This document shows, piece after piece, positions 25,907-34,135 of a stretch of 64,000 bases of DNA. The notes below the pieces were generated by a model. It worked only from the letters and a program-made list of their open reading frames with translations, searched no databases and was not told the origin of the DNA. The first letter of the stretch is position 1. Every line of letters starts with the position of its first letter. This DNA comes from JAENVU01 sp963765075. GTDB taxonomy: Bacteria > Actinomycetota > Acidimicrobiia > IMCC26256 > JAENVU01. The stretch covers positions 682,001 to 746,000 of the forward strand of contig CAVXVA010000003.1 in the NCBI GenBank assembly GCA_963765075.1, written 5' to 3'. Made by a program: the position numbers and the translations under genes.

Positions 25907-26845
25907 TCAGTCCTTCATCCGCAGCGAGAGGCCCCGCTCGTCGAGCTTCACGAGCACTTCGTCGAGCGATTTCTGACCGAAGTTGGTGATGGCGAGGAGG
26001 TCGTCCTCGGTCTTCAGCACCAACTGACCGATCGTGTCGACTCGGGCGCGCTTGAGGCAGTTGCGCGGCCGCTCGGAGAGGTCGAGCTCTTCGATGGCGA
26101 GTTCGAGGTCGGGTGAGGTCGCCAATGTCGGCGACACCTCGCCGAGTTCGAGGCCCGGCTGCTCCTCGGACATGTCGGCAACCAGGCCGACCAGGTTCCG
26201 CAGCGTCGCACCGGCCGAGGCGAGTGCGTCACGCGGGGTGATCGAACCGTCGGTCTCGATCTCGAGGCCGAGCCGGTCGTAGTTGGTGGCCTGCTCGACC
26301 CGGGTGGGCTCGATGTCGAAGCTCACGCGCCGGACCGGCGAGAAGATCGCGTCGACCGGGATCACGCCGATGGGGGCGCCGGCCTTCTTGGTCTTCTCGG
26401 CCGAGGCGTACCCTCGACCCTGCTCGACCGTGATGTCGATCGCGAGGCGACCCTTCTCGGTGAGCGTGGCGATGTGGAGTTCCGGGTTCAGGATCTCCAC
26501 ATCGGAGGTGGTCTGGATCGCCGCCGCGGTGACGTCGGCCGGGCCCCGCACATCGAGCCGCAAGGTGACCGGTTCCTCGGAGACGCACTGCAACACGAGG
26601 TCTTTGAGGTTCAGGATGAGGTCGGTGACGTCTTCCTTCACCCCCGCGATCGTGTCGAACTCGTGCAGGGCATCATCGAACCGCACCTGGGTGACGGCCC
26701 CACCGGGGATCGACGACAGCAGCGTGCGCCGCAGGCTGTTGCCGAGGGTGTGACCGAACCCGGGCTCGAGCGGCGAGATGGTGAATCGCTGCGTGTTGGC
26801 CTCGGGCTCGTCGGCCTCGATCTCGGGACGCTGAATAATGAGCAT
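25907..26845 (-). CDS. rpoA: RNA polymerase alpha subunit
   Basis: 312 aa. The N-terminal domain (FTISPLEPGFGHTLGNSLRR, SSIPGGAVTQVRFDDALHEF) dimerises and nucleates the core enzyme. The C-terminal domain (about residues 240-305: LDLSERPRNCLKRARVDTIG, LLAITNFGQKSLDEV) contacts UP elements and activators. It lies between rpsD and rplQ. Confidence 0.98.
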   Translation of the reverse strand: MLIIQRPEIEADEPEANTQRFTISPLEPGFGHTLGNSLRRTLLSSIPGGAVTQVRFDDALHEFDTIAGVKEDVTDLILNLKDLVLQCVSEEPVTLRLDVRGPADVTAAAIQTTSDVEILNPELHIATLTEKGRLAIDITVEQGRGYASAEKTKKAGAPIGVIPVDAIFSPVRRVSFDIEPTRVEQATNYDRLGLEIETDGSITPRDALASAGATLRNLVGLVADMSEEQPGLELGEVSPTLATSPDLELAIEELDLSERPRNCLKRARVDTIGQLVLKTEDDLLAITNFGQKSLDEVLVKLDERGLSLRMKD

Positions 26846-26890
26846 GACGCTTCCTCACACCGGACGCTCGTAGCGTCGGAAATCGGGGGT

Positions 26891-27508
26891 TTACTTGGAG
26901 TAGAGCTCGACGATGAGCTGTTCGCGCACCGGGATGTCGATCTGTTCCCGCATCGGGAGATCGCGCACCGTGGCTTGCTCGCCGCTGACTTCGAGCCACA
27001 TCGGAACCGTACGGTCGATGGTGTCGAGGTTGTGGCGCAACACGATCATGTTCTTGGCCTTCGGGCCGAACTCGACGACATCGTCCTTGCGGACCATGAA
27101 CGACGGGATCGTGACCCGCTTGCCGTTGACCAGCACGTGACCGTGACGGACCCACTGGCGCGACTGGTTGCGACTGCTCGCGAACCCGGCCCGGAACACC
27201 ACGTTGTCGAGCCGCTGCTCGAGCATGCGCAGCAGGTTCTCGCCGGTGATGCCCTTCTGGCGAGCGGCCTCGGCGTACAGGTTGCGGAACTGCTTCTCGA
27301 GCACGCCGTAGATACGACGGGCCTTCTGCTTCTCCCGCAGCTGGAGCATGTACTCGCTCTCACGAATACGACCCCGGCCGTGGATACCCGGCGGGTAGGG
27401 CCGACGCTCGATCGGGCACTTCATCGTGTCGCACTTCGCGCCCTTCAGGAAGAGCTTCATGCGCTCGCGCCGGCAGAGCCGACACACGGGACCTGTGTAC
27501 CTCGCCAC
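26891..27508 (-). CDS. rpsD: Ribosomal protein S4 (zinc-binding type)
   Basis: 30S assembly protein, 205 aa. The N-terminus has a four-Cys zinc motif (VCRLCRRERMK and KCDTMKCPI), the C-plus form of S4; cells that have it may also carry a C-minus paralogue. Then come YPPGIHGRGRIRESEYMLQL and the S4 RNA-binding domain MLEQRLDNVVFRAGFASSR. It sits between rpsK and rpoA. Confidence 0.98.
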   Translation of the reverse strand: MARYTGPVCRLCRRERMKLFLKGAKCDTMKCPIERRPYPPGIHGRGRIRESEYMLQLREKQKARRIYGVLEKQFRNLYAEAARQKGITGENLLRMLEQRLDNVVFRAGFASSRNQSRQWVRHGHVLVNGKRVTIPSFMVRKDDVVEFGPKAKNMIVLRHNLDTIDRTVPMWLEVSGEQATVRDLPMREQIDIPVREQLIVELYSK

Positions 27509-27511
27509 GAG

Positions 27512-27910
27512 TTAGACCCTCCGCCGCTTGGGAGGGCGGCAACCGTTGTGCGGAATCGGCGTGACGTCCTTGATGCCAAGGACCTCGATGCCGGTGTTCT
27601 GGATGGAACGAATCGCGGTCTCCCGACCGGAACCCGGGCCCTTCACGACGACGTCGACCCGGCGTACGCCGTGCTCCATCGCCCGACGGGCCGCGGTCTC
27701 GGCCGCGAGCTGGGCCGCGAACGGCGTGCTCTTGCGGGAGCCCTTGAACCCGACGTTGCCCGAGGACGCCCAGGCAATCGTGTTGCCCTGCTGGTCCGAG
27801 ATCGTGATGATCGTGTTGTTGAACGAAGACTTGATGTGCGCGATCCCGTGCGTGATGTTCTTGCGTTCACGACGGCGGGGACGCCGTCCTCCTGCAGGAG
27901 GCTTTGCCAC
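27512..27910 (-). CDS. rpsK: Ribosomal protein S11
   Basis: 30S platform protein, 132 aa, with NITHGIAHIKSSFNNTIITI, SSGNVGFKGSRKSTPFAAQL and the C-terminal KDVTPIPHNGCRPPKRRRV. The GTG start overlaps the rpsM stop by one base (TAGTG). Confidence 0.98.
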   Translation of the reverse strand: MAKPPAGGRRPRRRERKNITHGIAHIKSSFNNTIITISDQQGNTIAWASSGNVGFKGSRKSTPFAAQLAAETAARRAMEHGVRRVDVVVKGPGSGRETAIRSIQNTGIEVLGIKDVTPIPHNGCRPPKRRRV

Positions 27911-28287
27911 TACTTCCTCGCCTTCTTCTTACCGGCCACCGTCTTCTTCGGACCCTTCCGAGTGCGCGCGTTGGTGCGCGTGCGCTGGCCTCGGACGGGC
28001 AGACCACGGCGGTGACGGATGCCGCTGTAGGTGCCGATTTCGATCTTGCGCTTGATGTGACCGGCCACCTCGCGGCGCAGGTCACCTTCGACCTTGAGGT
28101 TGGCGTCGATGAACGAACGCAGCGATGCCACCTCTTCTTCGGTGAGGTCGCGCACCCGGGTGTCGGGCGACAGACCCGTCTGCTGACAGATCAGCGCCGA
28201 CGTGCTGCGACCGATACCAAAGATGTACGTGAGCGAGATCTCGAGGCGCTTTTCCCTCGGGATATCGACACCAGCTAGACGAGCCAT
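27910..28287 (-). CDS. rpsM: Ribosomal protein S13
   Basis: 30S head protein, 125 aa, contacting the P-site tRNA. It begins MARLAGVDIPREKRLEISLT and contains GIRHRRGLPVRGQRTRTNAR and a Lys-rich tail. It follows rpmJ by 31 nt. Confidence 0.98.
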   Translation of the reverse strand: MARLAGVDIPREKRLEISLTYIFGIGRSTSALICQQTGLSPDTRVRDLTEEEVASLRSFIDANLKVEGDLRREVAGHIKRKIEIGTYSGIRHRRGLPVRGQRTRTNARTRKGPKKTVAGKKKARK

Positions 28288-28318
28288 ACGTGACCTTGCA
28301 CCTTCCTACGCACGCGTC

Positions 28319-28432
28319 TCAACCCTGCCGCTGTTTGTGGCGCGGGTTTTCGCAGATGACTCGTACCGAACCGTGTCGGCGAATCACCTTGCACTTCTCA
28401 CACATCTTCTTGACTGACGGACGAACCTTCAA
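28319..28432 (-). CDS. rpmJ: Ribosomal protein L36 (TTG start)
   Basis: 37-aa zinc-ribbon protein of the 50S subunit, easy to miss because of its size and TTG start. Translation from 28432 gives KVRPSVKKMCEKCKVIRRHG followed by SVRVICENPRHKQRQG. The zinc ligands Cys11, Cys14, Cys27 and His32 are all present, the Cys-plus form. AGAGG lies 6 nt before the TTG. It sits between infA and rpsM exactly as expected. The AUG of most homologues is here TTG. Confidence 0.93.
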   Translation of the reverse strand: MKVRPSVKKMCEKCKVIRRHGSVRVICENPRHKQRQG

Positions 28433-28444
28433 CGCGAGCCTCTG

Positions 28445-28705
28445 CTACTTGTAGCGGTAAGTGATGCGGCCACGGGCCAAGTCGTACGGAGTCAGCTCGA
28501 CCTGCACCTTGTCGCCCGGAAGAATTCGGATGTAGTGCATCCGCATCTTGCCGGAGATATGGGCCAGGACTTTGTGTCCGTTCTCGAGCTCGACGCGGAA
28601 CATCGCGTTGGGAAGTGGTTCGACCACAGTTCCCTCAACGAGGATCGTGTCGTCCTTGGGCTTGGCTACGATGCACCACCAGGGGTCGGGGCGCGCGTCA
28701 AGCAC
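28445..28705 (-). CDS. infA: Translation initiation factor IF-1 (start codon unclear)
   Basis: OB-fold factor binding the ribosomal A site. The core AKPKDDTILVEGTVVEPLPN, FRVELENGHKVLAHISGKMR and YDLARGRITYRYK is complete. In most homologues the protein starts at the residue just before AKPKDD, but here that codon is GTA (28667-28669) and the one before it ATC. The nearest ordinary in-frame start is the GTG at 28705, which adds 12 residues (LDARPDPWWCIV) not usual in IF-1. No strong ribosome-binding site precedes any option. A possible -10 box TAATCT lies at 28732-28737. Either the gene uses an extended or unusual start, or a base is wrong in the assembly. Confidence 0.93.
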   Translation of the reverse strand: MLDARPDPWWCIVAKPKDDTILVEGTVVEPLPNAMFRVELENGHKVLAHISGKMRMHYIRILPGDKVQVELTPYDLARGRITYRYK

Positions 28706-28796
28706 GCCGAGGTATTGCGGGGCGACCGCTGAGATTAGCCGCGCGCGCTCCGAAAAGAAAATTGAGCGCCCAGAGATTTCGCAGCTGACCGCCGGG

Positions 28797-29963
28797 CTAT
28801 CGGACGAGGGTCACCACACAGCGCAGGGCACCGACCGGTGGGTCCGACGCCGAACCGGTCTCGGACCACGCCTCGGTGCTATTTGGTGGGATATCCACCA
28901 AATCGCTCCACGAATCGAGCTCGCCGGTGTCGTCGAGCCAGACAACGTCGAACTCCGCCGTCACCGACTTCGCGTTCGAGTTCGTGGCCGTGCCTTCGAC
29001 GAAGAGGTCGAACGAATCGGGGTCGAACCGACAGGAGCCGGGAGTCTGGGCCAGCGTGACCACCTTCGCCGGGTCCGGTTCGGGGTCGGGGTCGACGGGG
29101 ACCACCCCCGGGTTCGTGCCCGGATCACCCGGATTCGTGCCGTTGGGGGCGCTGGTCGCGCTCGTGGGGCTGCCGACCTCGGTGCCGTCGGTCGTCGTGG
29201 TGGTCGAGGCCGTCGTTCGCGTGGACGACGACGTCCGCCTCGGGTCCTTGCCTATGACGGTGGGCGAGCTCGACGAGTTCGAGCTGTCGCCCCCGCTCGT
29301 GGCCACGGCCACGAACAGCACGACCAGGACGAGAGCTCCGGCGGCGCCGGCCCCGATTCGACCCCACCGCCCGAATCGGGCCTTCCGGCGAGCGACCTCC
29401 CGGGCCGCGGTGGAGGGCAGGAGTTCGTCGACCGGCGCGGCCGGAGGCGCGGCGACCGGCGTTGCGACCGCCACCGGCACGGTCGGATCGGCCAGCGCGT
29501 CGGTGAGTTCGGTGGGCTCGGTCGGGGGTACCGGGGCCGGGCCGGCAGCCGGCGCGATCGGCGTCGGGTCGGGTTCGGGCGTCGCGGCCACGGGCGGGAC
29601 GACCAACGGCCGCGGCGGCTCCGGAAGCGGCGATTCCAGAAGTGGAGGATGCGGCGGAGGTAGAGGCGGCGGAGGTAGAGGCGGCGGCTCGACCGGTGCC
29701 ATCGGGAGGGCGGGCTCGGTGGGTGGCAGCAACGGCGGCGCGACGAAATCGTCGGCGGCGGGACCACTGAACGGGCTCGCCACCGTTGCCGGCAGTTCGG
29801 AGGCGGGCAGTTCGGCCGCAGGGGCTTCAGGGGGGAGGGCCGGTGGCATCGGAGGCGGCGGCACCGTCGCATCGACGGACGGCGCCGGATCGGGAGCTGG
29901 GGATTCTGCGGGCGGCTCACCCGAGCGGGGCGCGTTGCGGCGGTTGCCGCGTGCCCGGCTCAC
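28797..29963 (-). CDS. Proline-rich single-pass membrane protein
   Basis: 388 aa, not recognised. Residues 1-200 are a disordered, Pro/Ala/Glu-rich cytoplasmic segment with runs such as PPPLPPPPLPPPHPP. A basic stop-transfer region (RRKARFGRWGRIG) precedes one membrane helix (AGAAGALVLVVLFVAVATSG). A Ser/Thr/Gly-rich extracytoplasmic linker (TRTTASTTTTTDGTE) leads to a small C-terminal beta domain of about 85 residues with two Cys (GSCRFDPDSFDLFVEGTATN; LRCVVTLVR), which resembles an FxLYD-type domain. The GTG start overlaps the rfbA stop as GTGA, so the pair is co-transcribed. A role in the envelope is inference. Confidence 0.7.
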   Translation of the reverse strand: MSRARGNRRNAPRSGEPPAESPAPDPAPSVDATVPPPPMPPALPPEAPAAELPASELPATVASPFSGPAADDFVAPPLLPPTEPALPMAPVEPPPLPPPPLPPPHPPLLESPLPEPPRPLVVPPVAATPEPDPTPIAPAAGPAPVPPTEPTELTDALADPTVPVAVATPVAAPPAAPVDELLPSTAAREVARRKARFGRWGRIGAGAAGALVLVVLFVAVATSGGDSSNSSSSPTVIGKDPRRTSSSTRTTASTTTTTDGTEVGSPTSATSAPNGTNPGDPGTNPGVVPVDPDPEPDPAKVVTLAQTPGSCRFDPDSFDLFVEGTATNSNAKSVTAEFDVVWLDDTGELDSWSDLVDIPPNSTEAWSETGSASDPPVGALRCVVTLVR

Positions 29964-30826
29964 CGAGCCTCCAAGAGGCCGAGGAGATACTCGCCGTAGC
30001 CGCTCTTGCGCAGCGGTTCGGCCAGCGCGCACAGCTGGGCGTCGTCGATGAAACCCTCCCGCCAGGCAGTCTCTTCAGGGCAGCCGACCTTCAGGCCTTG
30101 GCGTTGCTCGACCACCTGCACGAACTGGCCCGCCTGCATCAAGGATTCGAACGTGCCGGTATCGAGCCAGGCCGTCCCGCGGTCGAGCACCTCGACCGAC
30201 AGCGTGCCGGCATCGAGGTAGTGGTTGATCACATCGGTGATCTCGTACTCACCCCGGTCGCTGGGGCGCACCGCCCGGGCCACGGCCGCGACATCGCCAG
30301 GGAAGAAGTACAGGCCGGGAACGGCGTAGTTGGAGCGAGGCGCCACTGGTTTCTCCACGATGGCACTCGGTGACCCGTCGGCGGCGAACTCGATGACGCC
30401 GTAACGCTCCGGATCCGACACGTGGTACGCAAACACACAGGCGCCGTGCGCGGCCGCGGCGGCCATGAGGCGCTCCTTGAAGTTGGTGCCGAAAAAGATG
30501 TTGTCGCCCAGCACCAGGGCAACCCGCTCGCCGGCCAGGAAGGGTTCCCCGAGCACGAAGGCCTGGGCGAGACCCTCGGGGGCGGGCTGGGTCACGTACT
30601 CGAATCGGGCACCCCACCGGCTGCCGTCGCCGAGCAACCGTTCGAACCGGCCGATGTCGTCGGGCGTACTGATGATCAGGATCTCGCGAACCCCCGCGGC
30701 CATCAGGGTGGAGAGCGGGTAGTAGATCATCGGCTTGTCATAGACAGGGAGCAACTGCTTGCCCACGGCAGAGGTCATCGGCGCCAGCCGAGTGCCTGAT
30801 CCCCCTGCGAGCACGATCCCGCGCAT
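29960..30826 (-). CDS. rfbA: Glucose-1-phosphate thymidylyltransferase
   Basis: 288-aa nucleotidyltransferase that makes dTDP-glucose, the first step toward dTDP-rhamnose and other deoxysugars. The N-terminal signature is MRGIVLAGGSGTRLAPMTSA, followed by KQLLPVYDKPMIYYPLSTLM, LVLGDNIFFG, IVEKPVAPRSNYAVPGLYFF and TAWLDTGTFESLMQAGQFV. The ATG at 30826 has AGGGAG 8 nt upstream. rfbB, rfbC and rfbD are not in this window. It probably feeds the polysaccharide locus that starts a few kb to the right. Confidence 0.95.
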   Translation of the reverse strand: MRGIVLAGGSGTRLAPMTSAVGKQLLPVYDKPMIYYPLSTLMAAGVREILIISTPDDIGRFERLLGDGSRWGARFEYVTQPAPEGLAQAFVLGEPFLAGERVALVLGDNIFFGTNFKERLMAAAAAHGACVFAYHVSDPERYGVIEFAADGSPSAIVEKPVAPRSNYAVPGLYFFPGDVAAVARAVRPSDRGEYEITDVINHYLDAGTLSVEVLDRGTAWLDTGTFESLMQAGQFVQVVEQRQGLKVGCPEETAWREGFIDDAQLCALAEPLRKSGYGEYLLGLLEAR

Positions 30827-30898
30827 TCCCCACACTCCCTAGTCAAGCCACACAGAGTATCTCTCGACTTCGTCACATCCGTTTCGGCCGTCGTGAAC

Positions 30899-30940
30899 CT
30901 CGTGGCGCGCCGACCCCCGTGCTGGGGCGCGAGCCACGAG
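30899..30940 (+). promoter_or_regulatory. Stem-loop in the leader of the lipoprotein gene
   Basis: CTCGTGG (30899-30905) pairs with CCACGAG, and inner CGCG/CGCG and CCCC/GGGG segments extend the stem, giving a long GC-rich hairpin ending 27 nt before the ATG. It may affect translation or be a short repeat. No known riboswitch or leader class is recognised. Confidence 0.45.
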
Positions 30941-30967
30941 CACGGGGAGATGTGCCACGATGACGCC

Positions 30968-32272
30968 ATGCGGATCATGAAAACGGCCGGCTCCTTGGCG
31001 GCGATCGTCGTCGCCACCCTCGGACTCGCTGCGTGCAACTCGGACGCCACACCGACGACGTCGGGCAGTGCATTCGACCCTGCAGCCGCAGCCTCCTGGA
31101 TTCGCGCCCAGGACGGCGTCGCGATTCAAGGTCAGACCAAGCTCGGGCGCCAGACCGGCCCGATCGACGGACAGATCCGGTACGAGCCCTACGCCGTGGA
31201 TTCGAATCTCACCGTGGCTGCGAGCTCGACCGAGCTGGCTCGGGTGCGCTATCTCCGGACCGGCGACCAAGCCTGGGTCAAGGGGCAGACGCGAACCAAA
31301 ACCACCACTGCGTCACTCAACTCGGCCCTGCTGCTGTACCGGCCTACCGGTGGTCCTCCCTACTTGGAAGCCAAACCGCCGGACGCCGGAGTCTTCGCCA
31401 GGCTGTCGGTGCCGTTCGACCCCGCCCGTCTCCTCGACTCTCTCGCCCAGAAGCGCGTCCGATTCTCCGAGGTGTCCGCAACCGGCGATCGCCGATACCG
31501 AGCCCGACTCCCTCGCGCGCTCGCCCAGTCACTGGGAGTTCAGACAGTGTCCACGGTCGTGGCGGACCGCAATCAGCCCAGCTCGATTGGGTTCACCAGC
31601 GTCGACGGCGCTCGCTCCCGCTACACCCTGCGCCAGTTTCGCGGGCCACTTTCGGTCACGCCCCCCGCTCCCGAGTCGGTCCAGGTCACCAACAAGCCGC
31701 CGCCCGACGCCACCGGCCCATACGTCACGGTGGCCACGGTGAGCGTTGGGTCGACGTCGGTCGAAATCGCACGAGCCAACGTTGACGGGACCTGGGAGTG
31801 TTGGAAGGTCGTGAGCGAACCACCGTTTGTCGGCATCGACGACCCACGGCCCAGCGGCGGATACTGCACCGTGAGAGTCAACGACCGGTCCGAGGACGAG
31901 GCCTATTCGATCTCACTCGACGCCCACGCCACCCTGCCCTACGAACTGCTGGGCATCGTGTTCCCCCCGGGCACCCAGGCCACGATCACCACCGTTGGCG
32001 GGACCAAGCCGATGGCCATTTCCCCCGAGGGTCTGGCCTACTTCGCGGGCCCGGCCGACGAGGTCGCGCTGCTCGTGGAGGCCACCACCCCCGCCGGCCG
32101 CAAGCTGGTCTGTGGCCCGGGGAGCATCAACAACCGGGCGGGGGTCCTGGCCGTGGAGGCCGCCGGGGCCGCGACTCCCGATCCTGTGGTCGGGTTGCCA
32201 ATGCGCTCACAACCCTGGAACTGCCTGCCGCAGGACCTGGCCGACTCGCTCGGCGCGCCCGGCGCCGGCTGA
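30968..32272 (+). CDS. Large putative lipoprotein of unknown function
   Basis: 434 aa, not recognised. It starts MRIMKTAGSLAAIVVATLGL with lipobox LAAC, so it is predicted to be lipid-anchored outside the membrane. An N-terminal part of about 240 residues (AASWIRAQDGVAIQGQTKLG, LRTGDQAWVKGQTRT, FARLSVPFDPARLL) resembles actinobacterial LppX/LprG-like or DUF-type lipoproteins that hold a hydrophobic ligand, but this is only a shape impression. The C-terminal half has paired Cys residues (WECWKVV, GGYCTV, LVCGPGS, WNCLPQ). A second ATG three codons in is an alternative start. It converges on the next gene with a 1-nt gap. Confidence 0.7.
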   Translation: MRIMKTAGSLAAIVVATLGLAACNSDATPTTSGSAFDPAAAASWIRAQDGVAIQGQTKLGRQTGPIDGQIRYEPYAVDSNLTVAASSTELARVRYLRTGDQAWVKGQTRTKTTTASLNSALLLYRPTGGPPYLEAKPPDAGVFARLSVPFDPARLLDSLAQKRVRFSEVSATGDRRYRARLPRALAQSLGVQTVSTVVADRNQPSSIGFTSVDGARSRYTLRQFRGPLSVTPPAPESVQVTNKPPPDATGPYVTVATVSVGSTSVEIARANVDGTWECWKVVSEPPFVGIDDPRPSGGYCTVRVNDRSEDEAYSISLDAHATLPYELLGIVFPPGTQATITTVGGTKPMAISPEGLAYFAGPADEVALLVEATTPAGRKLVCGPGSINNRAGVLAVEAAGAATPDPVVGLPMRSQPWNCLPQDLADSLGAPGAG

Positions 32273-32273
32273 A

Positions 32274-32816
32274 CTACTTGATCTTGGCGCAGGAGTCCCG
32301 GGCCGGGCGCCCGAGGGCTTTGGCGATCTGGCGGTTCACGGCAAATGAGTCCGGCTCGACCAGCCAGGTACTGTCAGCCGAAATGACGTAGGGCAGGCCC
32401 TCGAAATCGCTCGATCCGTCGGGTTGGCGCCCGAACTCTTTCGCTTTCTTGCAGATCAGATCCCGCTTGCGGTCGACGAACGTCCGGGCGTTCGGAGCAT
32501 CGCTCTGGAACACTTCGACGAGCAGGTTCTCGCCGTTGGGACCCACGCAGCTCGCCGAACCCAGCGGGAGCGGCAGCTTTTGCAGCGTGTAGGCCTTGAC
32601 CAGCGAGTTGAAGTCTTCGGTTTGGGTCTTGGTGCACTCCACGCCGCCGGCGGCGATCCGGGCCAGCACGTTCTTGGCGTCGCGGTTGGCGGCCGGCGCG
32701 AACCGCTTGCGGCCCTCGTTGTAGGACGAGACAGACGTACCGTCGCTCGAGCAACTCGCCAGTGCCAGCGCGAACACGACGAGAACGACGGGACAACGCC
32801 TGAAGATGGTCGGCAC
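32274..32816 (-). CDS. Putative small lipoprotein
   Basis: 180 aa. The GTG start gives a short basic start, then VVLVVFALALASCSSDG, a clean lipobox. The mature protein contains a periodic pattern of Cys residues (VECTKTQ, ASCVGPN, LICKKAK, DSCAKIK) that could form two disulfides. I do not recognise the family. It is convergent with the large lipoprotein and is separated from the upstream secreted protein by a strong hairpin. Confidence 0.7.
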   Translation of the reverse strand: MPTIFRRCPVVLVVFALALASCSSDGTSVSSYNEGRKRFAPAANRDAKNVLARIAAGGVECTKTQTEDFNSLVKAYTLQKLPLPLGSASCVGPNGENLLVEVFQSDAPNARTFVDRKRDLICKKAKEFGRQPDGSSDFEGLPYVISADSTWLVEPDSFAVNRQIAKALGRPARDSCAKIK

Positions 32817-32883
32817 CGTAGGGCCTTTCGCACGGCCAAAGCCGCAGGTTGTGAAGATGGTCAGAGGGAGTGAGCAGAACTTC

Positions 32884-32909
32884 GGGCCCGCCCCCGGAAG
32901 GGCGGGCCC
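32884..32909 (-). terminator. Strong hairpin after the secreted-protein gene
   Basis: A perfect 10-bp stem GGGCCCGCCC / GGGCGGGCCC around a CCGGAA loop, 43 nt beyond the stop codon of the upstream minus-strand gene. No T run follows. Position and stability fit a terminator. Confidence 0.65.
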
Positions 32910-32951
32910 GATGTCCATTGTACGGGTGTTGCAGGGTGGTACAGGTTCAGA

Positions 32952-33755
32952 TCACGGAATCGAGATCAACCAATCGTCGACCGCGGTACCGACGTCTGAT
33001 CCGTCAGCCTGCTGGACCGTCAACTCCGCGAGGCTCGCCTCGAGAGCGTCATCGGTGACATCCGCGTCCACGCACTCGAGCGCGTTGGTGTTCTTCACGC
33101 TCGAGGTCGGGTAGAAGTTCAGCACTGCACTGACGTCGCCGCCGAGTCCCGGGCCCTTGATGACGATGCCCTTGACGGTGATGTGCTGAGCGTTCGTGTC
33201 AGCAATGTCACGACCGGTGCGAACGTACTGCTGGATTTGGATCTGCGCACCAAGGGTGGTGAGCTGCTCGAACTTCCAAATCGTCTTGCCCTGGAGCGGG
33301 TAGCTCTGCGGGTAAGTGTTGTCGACATTGACCGTGTCGGTGGAGTTACAGGTCGTGCTTCCGAATGTGCTCCCAACGTTCTTGCCATCGGGTGCCGCGC
33401 CACCGGTACGGGTCAACGCCGCGGCACCGTTGGACTGGTCGTCGAGCGTGTACTTGACGTCCTGGCCACCCTGGTTCGTGCGGATACCCGCGTCCACGAG
33501 GCAGGTGGTGCTGTCGGCCGGGATCGGCGCAAGGCTGAGGTACTCAGTCTTGGTGCCGTCCGAGTCCTTCAGCGCAACCTTGGCGTAGGCAGCGTCGTTG
33601 GACTTCAGCGTCGGGTTCAGCGACCCGATGGCCGAAAGGCCTTGGCAGGTGAGCAGGCTCTGAGCCGCACCGGCGGGCGCCGGAGCGAAAGCCACAAGGC
33701 CTCCACCCACCAACGCTGCCGTGGCGACCGCACCCATAATGCGATTGCGAATCAA
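32952..33755 (-). CDS. Secreted protein of unknown function
   Basis: 267 aa. The TTG start at 33755 has a near-perfect AAGGAG 6 nt before it; this decides the start over several upstream options. The signal peptide (RIMGAVATAALVGGGLVAFA) ends at an A-x-A site, PAGAAQS. The mature protein has five Cys residues and long Asn/Thr/Gly-rich strands (GIVIKGPGLGGDVSAVLNFY). It resembles other secreted beta-rich proteins of uncultured actinobacteria but has no domain I can name. It could be an S-layer-like or surface component; this is a guess. It stands alone, with its own terminator and a 380-nt upstream gap. Confidence 0.72.
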   Translation of the reverse strand: MIRNRIMGAVATAALVGGGLVAFAPAPAGAAQSLLTCQGLSAIGSLNPTLKSNDAAYAKVALKDSDGTKTEYLSLAPIPADSTTCLVDAGIRTNQGGQDVKYTLDDQSNGAAALTRTGGAAPDGKNVGSTFGSTTCNSTDTVNVDNTYPQSYPLQGKTIWKFEQLTTLGAQIQIQQYVRTGRDIADTNAQHITVKGIVIKGPGLGGDVSAVLNFYPTSSVKNTNALECVDADVTDDALEASLAELTVQQADGSDVGTAVDDWLISIP

Positions 33756-34135
33756 CGGATTCTCCTTGGTTGTTGTGTAGTGCCGGCCGTGACCGCGACG
33801 AGCCGGTGGATTTTGGAAAGGAGAAGACGTTCCACCACGGTTGTAGTGATCTGCGTCATGTAGCACTCCCCCCAGCACTGGCCGACGAAAACGCCGGCCC
33901 GCCCATGACCAGCCGTCTCGCTACCTCATGAAGTGGCGGGACGGCCGTGCGGTCGGTGCAAATCCTGACTCGCACCACGGTGGGTGTCAAGCGCAGATTT
34001 CACAAAATTGCCATTTGTCCGCTTCGAAAACACAAAAATCTGCGATCGCCCGCTGAGTGCCGACGCAAAAGGCGAGGAAAACCCAGTGTTCCGGGGGTGG
34101 AACTGCGTGCGTCAGGCTGAGGAACCCTTCTGCGT
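33756..34135. other. Intergenic region with an AT-rich inverted repeat
   Basis: 380 nt without a convincing gene. It must hold the promoter of the secreted-protein gene. The part from about 33985 to 34045 is much richer in A and T than its surroundings and contains an inverted pair CGCAGATTT (33992-34000) and AAATCTGCG (34036-34044), with a smaller ACAAA/TTTGT pair inside. This could be an operator or a protein-binding site. No tRNA or known RNA motif is seen. Confidence 0.5.
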
